The notes below the pieces were generated by a model. That model saw only the letters and a program-made list of their open reading frames with translations. It was not told the origin of the DNA and ran no database searches. The translations under genes were made by a program, and so were the position numbers. From positions 27,083,244-27,147,243 of the forward strand of contig NC_081841.1 of the NCBI RefSeq assembly GCF_963259705.1: 64,000 bases of DNA. The letters run 5' to 3'. Of this stretch, positions 56,225 to 64,000 are shown piece by piece. How positions within the stretch are numbered: position 1 is the stretch's first letter; each line of letters opens with the position of its first letter. The stretch comes from Myotis daubentonii (taxonomy: Eukaryota; Chordata; Mammalia; Chiroptera; Vespertilionidae).

Positions 56225-56450
56225 AGAGACAATGACAGAAATGATCATCATCATCCTGATCCATAATAAGCCAGGCAGTCCCAAGTGTTTCAAACATTAC
56301 ACCGATACCCGCCGTATACTTTAGGTTCTACTGTCCCCATTTTAGGGATGAGGAAAATGGAGTTTGGAAAGGTGAGGTGTTACCTATTTAAGCGGCAGGC
56401 CAAGACTCCGGCTCCAGAGTCCGCGCCTTTAACCCGCTGCCTGACAGACG
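56225..56450 (+). mobile_element. MIR SINE
   Basis: CCCCATTTTAGGGATGAGGA, AAAATGGAGTTTGGAAAGG and TTTAACCCGCTGCCTGAC follow the MIR 3' half. Confidence 0.6.
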
Positions 56451-56818
56451 GTGACAAACGTCTTTCCAGACCCTTCTAGTGTTGGCCTACGGGGAGGAGG
56501 GCGGTGGGCCGGGAACGGCCTCAGAGAGCGGAGCTGACTGGGCGATGAGAAAGAACGTTATTCCTACCTTCAACAAGCTTTCCATCTAATGGCCACTTTC
56601 TTCAAGGACAATTCAGGCCTGCCTGGCAAGGGATTTTTGTGTGTGTGGTGGTGGTGGTTTTTTCCTGCCTCTGGGCCTCAGAGGCCGTCTGGGTCATGGA
56701 GTTGGGAATTTCTCTACCATTTCCGCGCGGCGCGAGGACTGTTTGAAGCCAGTGCCGCCGGGCCCGGCCGCGGCGCCGGCAGGGGCGGGGGAGGGGCGGG
56801 GCCGGCCTCCGGGGAGCC

Positions 56819-56832
56819 GTAGCCATGGCAAC
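56819..56832 (+). promoter_or_regulatory. Candidate RFX X-box
   Basis: GTAGCCATGGCAAC is a near-perfect palindromic X-box (consensus GTTGCCATGGCAAC). It lies just after GC boxes at the end of the CpG island. Confidence 0.6.
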
Positions 56833-57394
56833 CCAGCCTGCTTTCCAGAACAATGTCTCCATAACCGGGAAAGGGCTCCAGAGAGCTTTCTCTCCGTAAT
56901 CCCCGGCCAGCTGGGCCCGGGAATGCACAGAGGGGATCCTTTCTTTGTGGAGGAATGACTCTTTACAAGGCCCAGAACAAAGGGAGACATTTGTTGTGTA
57001 GGGTCTGTCTTTGTATTTGGCTGGAATCAAAGCAACAAAGTGCAGTTACTTAGTTCCTCTCCGCTGTTCACAGGAAATGAATTCAGCTGTTATGCAAGCT
57101 TCCTGTTTTGGGTAATATTTGTTTGATTTGATTTTATCCCCATTTTACAGATGAGAGATTAGTAAGCAGGAATGGACTTGCTCTCTGTAAAACTGTAATT
57201 AGGACACCAGGGCGTCCTTCCGGAAAGCTTTGTGAAGCTGGCCCTGGCCCTGCCTTTTTTATGATAATCCGACAGATAAAGTGAAGCGCCTTCAGGTCCA
57301 CGTGCTGAGGGGCCTGCGAGCTACCAAGGCTCCCAGGACTTGGATCCTCCCACTCTCTGCCTCCAGCCACTCGCCCCTCCCCCCCAGCTGCCGC

Positions 57395-57850
57395 AGCCCC
57401 GAGGAGGGGGGGGAGGGGAGAAGGGGGAGGGGGAAGGACAGTGGGAGGAGAGAGAGGGGGAGGCGAGAGGAGCAGAAAGAGGAGGAAGGCAAAGGGGAGA
57501 AAGGGGAGGGGAGGGGAGGGGTGGGAGGAGGGCAGTAGGGGAGAGAGGGGGGAGGGGAGGAGGAGCAGAAAGAGGAGGAAGGCAAAGGGGAGGGGAGGGG
57601 TGGGAGGAGGGCAGTAGGGGAGAGAGAGGGGGAGGTGAGGAGGAGCAGAAATAGGAGGAAGGCAAAGGGGAGAAAGGGGAGGGGTGGGAGGAGGGCAGTA
57701 GGGGAGAGAGAGGGGGAGGTGAGGAGGAGCAGAAAGAGGAGGAAGGTAAAGGGGTGGAAGGGAAGGGGGAGGGAAGTGGGGGGAGGAGGAGGAGCAGAAA
57801 GAGGAGGAAGGGAAGGGGAGGGAAGTGGGGGGAGGAGGAGGAATGCGGAG
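57395..57850 (+). repeat. Purine-rich minisatellite, units of about 80-93 bp
   Basis: GAGGAGCAGAAAGAGGAGGA followed by AGGCAAAGGGGAG and GGGAGGAGGGCAGTAGGGG repeats at about 57468, 57558, 57641, 57723 and, shortened, 57788 and 57823. The plus strand is almost pure G/A over 450 bp. Confidence 0.93.
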
Positions 57851-58498
57851 AACATTCCAGCCCCACCCCTGCGAGTCTCCAGAGAATTTGGAAACTCCTG
57901 AGAGGGCTAAAAGAAGACAGTGTTCCTGAGGGTGACGGTACTCCTCCAGGCATTCAGGTGAACTACAGCCGGACTACACGCACCCTGTGCGCTGGAGAAG
58001 GTCTCTGGCTTTGCTGAGCCAGCGATGATCTCCAAAGGTGACAACTGGGCGGCAGCCGTCAATACCCGCCAGACTGAGAGCAAGGACAGCTACTACAAGC
58101 TTAGTGACTAACCATCTTCCGTAAATGCCCACATCTATAATGTAATTGTAACAGTTATGTAAACCAGAAAGAGTAAGAGTTCAGCAACCTCGTGGTAATA
58201 AAAAGCCCTGGCTGCCCTACAGGAGCCCAGTCTCACATAAAATCTCCCAGACCAACATCAAGTAGTTGGACACGTCACCATCAGTCTCCCTGCAGTGGTG
58301 AGGCGGGAGGAAGAATGGGCTTGTTCTCCTGAGGTGATTTATAGGAATTGCCTGAGGGGCTTGCTCAAACTACACTTTCTACACCATTCCTGGAGACTCT
58401 GTTGCCAAGCATCACCCCTCTCGGACCCTGAACAAAGTGGAGAACCAGTACCCGGTCACCTTCAGAAGGAGTTAATTGTAATTTGTTGTCCTTTCCAC
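57851..58498. other. No recognised feature
   Basis: Moderately GC-rich. No domain-bearing frame or repeat family is recognised. Confidence 0.4.
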
Positions 58499-58512
58499 AA
58501 TTATGTATATTT

Positions 58513-58677
58513 CTTTCTTTCTTTCTTTTGATTTGAGAGAGAGACAGAAACATTGAGTTGTTGTTCCACTTCTGCATTAATTGGTTGATTCTTGTATGTG
58601 CCCTGACCAGGGATAGAACCTGCCACCTTGGCATTCAGGGAGGATGCTCTAACCAACTGAGCTACCCAACCAGGGCC
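58513..58677 (-). mobile_element. tRNA-derived SINE (old Ves type)
   Basis: Minus-strand GCCCTGGTTGGGTAGCTCAG head, GGTTCTATCCC B box. Perfect duplication AATTATGTATATTTC at 58498-58512 and 58678-58692. Confidence 0.85.
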
Positions 58678-58708
58678 AATTATGTATATTTCAATAGATA
58701 CTATATTG

Positions 58709-58957
58709 CCCTGTTGCTCAGTGGTTAGAACATTGGCCTGCGGAAGGGTAGTGAGTTCAATTCCAGTCAAGGGCACTTACCTCTGTTGCAGGCTCTATCC
58801 CAGCCCCATATAGTCGCATACAGGAGGCAACCAATATATGTGTCTCTCACATCGATGTTTCTCTCTATATATTTCTATCACTCCCCCCTCCCACTTTCTC
58901 TAAAAATCAATGAAAAAAAAAATATCCTTGGGTGAGGAATAACAACAACAACAAAAA
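58709..58957 (+). mobile_element. Ves SINE
   Basis: GCCCTGTTGCTCAGTGG head, GTTCAATTCCAGTC B box, AATATCCTTGGGTGAGGAAT tail. AATA(G/A)ATACTAT flanks. Confidence 0.86.
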
Positions 58958-59084
58958 TAAATACTATTAGCTTACTCTGCTTTAGGAAATGGAAACAATG
59001 GATCTTGATAGTGAAATTTTAAACTCTTTTAGAGTATTGGAAATTCCTAGAACTCAGGGTTATATAATCCCTTATAATATTCAA

Positions 59085-59335
59085 TGTTCATTCAACATTC
59101 ATGGAACATCTCCTAATAATCAGGCACCATGGTACTACTAGTATTTATTCACTCCTCTAGACCTGTGAATTTTTAAAATCACAATTAAACATGGAACCTA
59201 TTTTCAAAGAGCTTACAGGCTGAGAAGGAAGATACCCAGGAAATAAGGTATTGCAGTTTGGTGTGATATTTACCTTATAAAAATGGGAACAAGAAAAAAA
59301 AAATGGGAACAAGAAGATGTGCTGTAGGAGAAGAA
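59085..59335 (-). mobile_element. L2 LINE fragment
   Basis: CATTCAACATTCATGGAACA, CAGGCACCATGGTAC and AAAGAGCTTACAGGCTGAGA are the reverse of the L2 3' end. Confidence 0.5.
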
Positions 59336-60303
59336 AGGAGGGACATGAAAAACAGTAAGTCTGGGTGGAACAATGAGATAATTGGAGGACTTCTTAGAAA
59401 GTGCTGAAAAATAAAATGGAGTTAGCTAGAATATTATCAGAGTGAGGAGTCAGGAAAACTGAGTTTTAATTTAATTTCAGATTTATCAATAAGTTGGCTA
59501 TCAGGAAGGCATAAAAAACCTTAAAGGCAAAAGAGGAACCTGAAGTTCAGTAGGTCAGGAGTTTGCAGACCTGAAATGGAAAGGCTAGCCTAGTAGGAGA
59601 ATTGATCTATTTTCTTGGCCAGGTGGCTTCCATGCAACCTATTAGAATAAGAGCCACTCTACAAGCATGAAGAATCTGAGGAAGGAAAGATGAGCTATTG
59701 ACCTGAAGACTTCAACACCACAACACTTTAAAATTTCAATACATTATTTATAACTTTAGGGTTATTAGCAAAACTACACATTATTGGGCCTGATATGAGC
59801 TGCAATTAAATGCTGAAGCTGAGTCAATACTGTTTTCATTAAACATTTCAAGTAGTTTGCTAAGACCTGTTCATACATGCTAGGCTAAGATCTAGCATCA
59901 ATAATTGGGCTAGGATCTCTCCCTGTGCTTAAAATCCGATCTATTTAACCACTTCAGTTCTTAAAGACAAAGACAAGAAAAGAGGAATTCCTTACAAGGC
60001 GTGGGGAATGGCAGGGAGTAGTGTTAAAAGTCTGCTTTCCTGCTACAAGGACAATTTCTGGTCCCACGGCAAGCAGGTTTTGCAGACACTGATTTTCTTT
60101 TGTTGGTAACTCATCAGTGTTGTTCACCAAATATTTCTGCATCTCCAGTTTCTGGTTATAACCTAAGATTGTATTACTTGACCTCTTTGAAATAGAGATA
60201 CAGTACTTACTTTGGTCAATAAGATAGGAGAGAAGGTGATGTCTGTCACTTTCAGGCAAAAGCTATAGGACCCAGTAAACAATTTTCTATTTTCCCATCC
60301 TCC
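59336..60303. other. No recognised feature
   Basis: Plain sequence with a short duplicated AAATGGGAACAAGAA at 59281 and 59301. The 101-codon minus frame at 59954-60259 has no domain. Confidence 0.4.
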
Positions 60304-60311
60304 CTCCAGGG

Positions 60312-60622
60312 CAGCAGTTCTCAACCTGTGGGTCGCGACCCCTTTGGCAGTCGAATGACCCTTTCGCAGGGGTCGCCTAAGACCATCGGAAAACACATAT
60401 ATAATTACATATTGTTTTTGTGATTAATCACTATGCTTTAATTATGTTCAATTTGTAACAATGCATATACATCCTGCATATCAGATATTTACATTATGAT
60501 TCATAACAGTAGCAAAATTACAGTGATGAAGTAGCAACGAAAATAATTTTATGGTTGGGGGTCACCACAACATGAGGAACTATATTAAAGGGTCGCGGCA
60601 TTAGGAAGGTTGAGAACCACTG
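60312..60622 (+). mobile_element. SPIN nonautonomous hAT transposon, longest copy
   Basis: CAGCAGTTCTCAACCTGTGG to GGTTGAGAACCACTG with TTGTGATTAATCACTATGCT and ACAGTAGCAAAATTACAGTG inside. The target duplication is degraded (5 of 8). Confidence 0.92.
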
Positions 60623-61024
60623 CTGAAGGAGACTATACAAGCAAGTGTTGAGCTGAAACCTCTTTCAGCCAGGGTCTCCTTGCCAAACCACACTGGACAG
60701 GTAGTATGAGAAATGAACTTTTAGTGTGTTACACCATTGAGAATTGGTGGACAATCCTGATTAAGTAATTCAGTATCCATTTCTCTACCCGACTTTGTTT
60801 TTAACAAAAGTCGCTATCTGTACACAGTGTTCTGTTTCAGGGAAGCCAGATCCAGCTCCAGCTCCAGGGGCTGGTCTTGTTCAGCATAAGCCAATCATGC
60901 TAATAGTCTCTTACCAGTCATTGATTAAGACATTGGATATGACCCAAGTCTGCCCAGTGGGATGCTGAAAGAAGTCTGTTGGGAAGTCTCAAAAGTTTCT
61001 CCGAAGAAAGAGAGGGTTAGTTGT
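60623..61024. other. No recognised feature
   Basis: Plain sequence; CCAGCTCCAGCTCCAGGGGC is a short local repeat at 60855. Confidence 0.4.
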
Positions 61025-61560
61025 TTGTTCCCTTTTTTCTCTAGCTGTTGTTATATAGAAATATTACACTAGTTATTTAGTGCTATATCATGATTTACAT
61101 TTATTAGCTTGACAAATATTTTTTGTGTGTGAGTCAGGAATTTAGGAGCAGCTTAGCTGGTTGGCTCTGCCTCAGGGACTTTCATGAGATTGTAGTTGAT
61201 AATTTCCTAAAGCTGCAGTCATTTGAAATCTTAACTGGACTAGGAAAACTTACTTCCAATATGGTTCCTTCATGTGGCTATTGGCAGAAAATCTCACTTC
61301 ATACAGCTCTGGGCAGGAGGCTTCAGTCACTTGCCATGTGGACCTCTCCATGTGTTAACTGAGTGTCCTCATGACGCTTTCCCCAGAGTGAGGGATCCAA
61401 AAGAAAGTTAAAGAAAAAGCATAACACCTTTGTGTCCTAATTTCAGGAGTAGTAACACTCTGTCATTTCAACCACATTTTATTTATTAAAAGTGAATCAG
61501 GAAATAAATACAGCCCACATTTAAGAGGGGTGGAATTAGGCTCCACTTTTGCAAAGAATT
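61025..61560 (+). mobile_element. Old interspersed repeat, family not named
   Basis: GTGTGTGAGTCAGGAATTTA, GCAGCTTAGCTGGTTGGCTC, GTGGCTATTGGCAG and CTTGCCATGTGGACCTCTCC follow a widespread mammalian repeat. The 3' part of the retrocopy at 62662-63188 resembles the start of the same repeat. Confidence 0.5.
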
Positions 61561-62146
61561 TATGGGCATATTTTAAACCAACATACATGTGACAGCGGGA
61601 ACTTCTATGGCCATATTGAGATTATGAGGACTCCTCACTGAAGAAAACAGAACAGATATGAAAAGAACCTTGATGACATTGTTGGGGGTAAAATGGCTAA
61701 GAACATATTCAGAACCAAGACTCAAATGATAAAGGAAAGTTTATTTAAAAAGTCACAGAGGTAGAAGTGTTATCGGTGGAAGTGGTGTTCTTGGGGTGCT
61801 GCTGGAATAAGAATTTCCAGAGGCCCCCATAGGAAGATAAGGTATTATAAAAAGCTTTCTTTCTATGGAATTCTCCCTTTGAGTTTCCAAGGTCCCATTT
61901 CCCTTCATCCCTACAGAGAAGTATAGGTGTGGCTTCAGCAGAGCTAGGACCAAACCAGTGTCCAGAGTTTCCCTCCATGTGGGAAAACAGGTCGAGTCCA
62001 ACATCAGGCTAGTTTATTTTATGTTTCCCTCTGTAGCCCATCAATCCATTGCATGTGGGGTCCATATGAGCCATGCAGCTACAGAGGGAACACAGGCAGG
62101 AACAAAGCCAGAGGAACCAGAGAGCCAAGAGAGCATGAACTGTTTT
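61561..62146. other. No recognised feature
   Basis: Plain sequence. Confidence 0.4.
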
Positions 62147-62154
62147 GTCTAGGG

Positions 62155-62362
62155 CAGCGGTTCTCAACCTGTGGGTCGAGACCCCTTTGGTGGTAGAACG
62201 ACCCTTTCACAGGGGTCGCCTAGGACCATCCTGCATATCAGATATTTACATTATGATTCATAACAGTAGCAACATTACAGTTATGAAGTAGCAACGAAAA
62301 TAATTTTATGGTTGGGTCATTGAGGAACTGTATTTAAAGGGCCAGAAGGTTGAGAACCACTG
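62155..62362 (-). mobile_element. SPIN nonautonomous hAT transposon
   Basis: CAGCGGTTCTCAACCTGTGG to GGTTGAGAACCACTG; perfect 8-bp duplication GTCTAGGG at 62147-62154 and 62363-62370. Same internally deleted form as 22458-22664. Confidence 0.94.
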
Positions 62363-62579
62363 GTCTAGGGGATTATTTATTCCCAAATTTTCCTGGGCTT
62401 GTAGTGGCCCCACCCCCTCTGGCCAATGATTTCTGTTCCCAGGTTTAACTGGCAGGCATTTTCCCTATGTGATCCCGACTTCACTGCACATACATTTGTC
62501 TCCAGTGATCTGTGGGGAAAGGACCGCTGGTTCCCTGGGGAGGGTAAAATTGCAGCTTCCAGGTGAAGCTGCCCGAATG

Positions 62580-63480
62580 ACATGCCTATAATGTCTGGCT
62601 TCCCCCTTTGCTCCTTTCCTCTTATCAATAAACTTACAACAGTATCAGAAGAAGTGAGCCGACAGAACCTAGACACAGAACCTACACAGAAGCTAGAGAC
62701 AGAAGAACTTCGCTGGAGAGAACATGGCAAAAGATCCTGGACAGAAACTGGAGACAGAACCTAGCGAGAGAACATGGCAAAAGAACCTGGATAGAACCTA
62801 GACAGAACCTGGCAACTGAATCTGGCTACAGAATCTGGCGACCGAACCTGGCTGGAGAACCTGGACAGAACCTGGCTGGAGAACCTAGCAAGGGAACATG
62901 GCTACAGAACCTGGCTGGAGAACCTACAGAACCTGGCAATAGAACCAGGCAAGAGAACCCAACCATGCTGATCAACTGAATGCTGCCTCTGTGTCATTCC
63001 TTCTTCGCCGACTCCGTCCACACCTTTGGGGACCCCTGGACCTGCTGGGGTTGGACCCCAGCATCTGTCCTTATTTCTGTAAATCTGTATGAGCTATCTA
63101 TGTTTGTATAACAAATTATCCTAAAATTTTATAACTTAAAATAACAATAAACATTCATTATCTCTCAAAAAAAAAAAGAAGAAGAAGAAGAAGAAGTGAG
63201 CCGTAGAATAAATGGGCTCAGGAAACAAGTTACAGAGGCAAAAGAGGGCCCTTGGAGCTCAGGAGAGAGAGATGTGTGTCTTGAGAGACCAAAGAGGGAG
63301 GAAATGCATGGGTTGCTCTGGATAAAGAGAGAGGGCTTTTATCTGGAGGTCTCGGCTTTCCAGGTGTGTCTTCTCAGGGTTGTGGTCTCTGATGATTGGT
63401 CAGCACCAGAGCAGGGGATCATTAGTCAATGCAGCTGCTCCTGACACCATGGTGTCACTCCAATTTTGCTGTTTTTCTGG
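62580..63480 (-). mobile_element. LTR-like repeat, minus copy, split by a retrocopy
   Basis: Pieces 62580-62646 and 63204-63480 read together on the minus strand and align with 10330-10740. The minus strand has GATAAAAGCCCTCTC and, near the end, CAATAAA-like sequence. Confidence 0.55.
62662..63188 (+). mobile_element. L1-type retrocopy of an LTR-initiated read-through transcript
   Basis: The insert begins ACAGAACCTAGACACAG, the sequence about 30 bp after TATA in the long LTRs, runs through the repeat array and U5 to CCCCAGCA at 63063, and continues into about 100 bp of other DNA. It ends at ACAATAAACATTCATTATCT and an A/GAA tail. Perfect 15-bp duplications AGAAGAAGTGAGCCG lie at 62647-62661 and 63189-63203. 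There is no U3, which a DNA copy of an LTR would have. Confidence 0.88.
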
Positions 63481-63490
63481 GCCTGGAGTT

Positions 63491-63884
63491 TGCTGGGGTC
63501 CAGCCCCAGCGGGTCCAGGGGTTCCCAAAGGTGTGGACGGAGTCGGCGAAGAAGGAATGACACGGAGGCAGCGTTCAGGTGATCATCATAGCTAGGTTCT
63601 CCTCTTTATTGTCCTCTTACATCTGTATTTATCCTATTTGATCTTAATCCTATCCATTCTATTCCAAAGGTTAGGGCGTTTCTTATCTCCATTCCAAGGT
63701 TACTCTATTGTTCTATTAAGCTACAAGGAAGTAACTGAAGGAGTTTATCCTACCCAGTAAAGGTTATGTCCTCCCAGCCCTGCTGCTTGCCTTCCCTGGG
63801 ACTGCCCTGTGTCAGTGGGTCTCCAGGGGTATAGGCTTTGGTGCTTTCCCTGGTGGGCAGACCCCTGGGGATGTGGGCCCAACA
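63491..63884 (-). mobile_element. Repeat-free relative of the young LTR, minus strand
   Basis: The plus strand starts TGCTGGGGTCCAGCCCC, the reverse of the family LTR end, and contains GGAGTCGGCGAAGAAGGAAT and AGGTTAGGGCGTTTCTTATC. On the minus strand GATAAATACAGATGTAAGAG is followed by ACAATAAAGAGGAGAACCTA, so a poly(A) signal is present in R. The suggested outer end is CAACA at 63880-63884, but this boundary is uncertain. Confidence 0.75.
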
Positions 63885-64000
63885 AGTCCCAAATTTATTG
63901 CCAGCAGTCTTAGTTCAAGTTCTTCATAAGTAGTACATGGTATTTCTGTAACACTAGAAGGATTTACTGATTTATCCTCTTCCTTAGTCCTGTTAACCCC
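63800..64000 (-). pseudogene. Possible retroviral coding remnant at the window edge
   Basis: Minus-strand reading from 64000 is open for about 63 codons, including TTYEELELRLLAINLG, and stops in the putative LTR near 63811. It is acidic and not repeat-like, and lies next to the class II-type LTR. I cannot assign it to a retroviral protein; the open frame also casts doubt on the LTR boundary at 63884. Confidence 0.3.

Larger units (their letters stand above)
53745..56860. promoter_or_regulatory. CpG-rich island, probable promoter region of an unidentified gene
   Basis: The stretch is GC-rich with many CpG dinucleotides, in contrast to the rest of the window, and is almost free of young repeats. 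Denser blocks are at 53760-53850, 54110-54260, 54650-55160, 55490-55900 and 56700-56830. GC boxes (GGGGCGGGG) occur at about 56780-56800. Open frames of 100-205 codons lie on both strands but overlap each other, are Pro/Gly/Arg-rich and show no domain. No exon could be assigned, so gene and strand are unknown. Confidence 0.6.

Noticed and set aside
57292..57953. 187- and 210-codon Pro/Ser/Leu-rich minus-strand frames
   Set aside because: Direct translation of the purine minisatellite, which contains no TAA/TAG/TGA on the pyrimidine strand.
58019..58108. Short exon-like peptide frame
   Set aside because: About 25 codons with ordinary composition; no splice context or homolog recognised.
62662..63063. 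Reading this as a solo LTR
   Set aside because: It lacks U3 and TATA, has an A tail and long 15-bp duplications rather than 6 bp, so a retrocopied RNA explains it better.

Overview
The window is non-coding, repeat-dense mammalian DNA. It carries tRNA-derived SINEs of the Ves type with A and B boxes, HeliBat-like Helitrons (TC...CTAGT ends, a GTGCACGAAATTCGTGCAC-type terminal hairpin, AT target), SPIN hAT transposons, ORF1-only half-LINEs (HAL1) and many short hAT elements. This combination is characteristic of vespertilionid (vesper) bats, so a Myotis-like bat is the most likely source. I found no intact host protein-coding gene; almost all open frames are shadows of repeats.

Layout. 1-733: a solo or partial LTR with a tandem-repeat R region. 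734-1730: an old Tigger element split by a hAT element. 2131-5435: an old MER2-like element carrying four nested insertions, the last a HAL1 with an intact 282-codon ORF1. 6450-8605: a second HAL1. 8606-12650: old LTRs, SINEs and L1. 12648-20140: a solo class I LTR, then Helitrons in head-to-tail runs, one about 2.3 kb long with foreign cargo. 22170-22752: an MLT1-like LTR split by SPIN. 24962-32040: one minus-strand L1 interrupted by an RPL30 processed pseudogene, two Helitrons, a HAL1 and three SINEs. 32573-34690: a SINE split by a minus-strand HAL1. 35745-37931: two tiny retrocopies of an LTR R region. 39390-39974: a second solo class I LTR. 40330-47885: class I ERV remnants. 42539-45204: a young, internally deleted betaretrovirus-like provirus inside a Helitron. 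48043-49340: two more abutting Helitrons. 53745-56860: a CpG island with an RFX X-box. 57395-57850: a purine minisatellite. 62662-63188: a retrocopy of an LTR-initiated read-through transcript. 63491-64000: a minus-strand relative of the young LTR.

Main finding. The young nonautonomous LTR element (identical 827-bp LTRs, 6-bp target duplication, Lys3-type primer site, purine tract, about 1 kb interior with tandemly duplicated splice donors and a stub of gag) belongs to an LTR family present at four places in the window. Its R region has expanded into 12-14-bp repeats and has no AATAAA there, whereas a repeat-free relative at the right edge does. A 527-bp L1-type retrocopy starts about 30 bases after the LTR TATA position, runs through the whole LTR end and terminates in flanking DNA, showing that such LTRs start transcripts that read through. 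Separately, two short R-only retrocopies of a class I LTR suggest that promoter-proximal, self-polyadenylated LTR RNAs are mobilised by L1.
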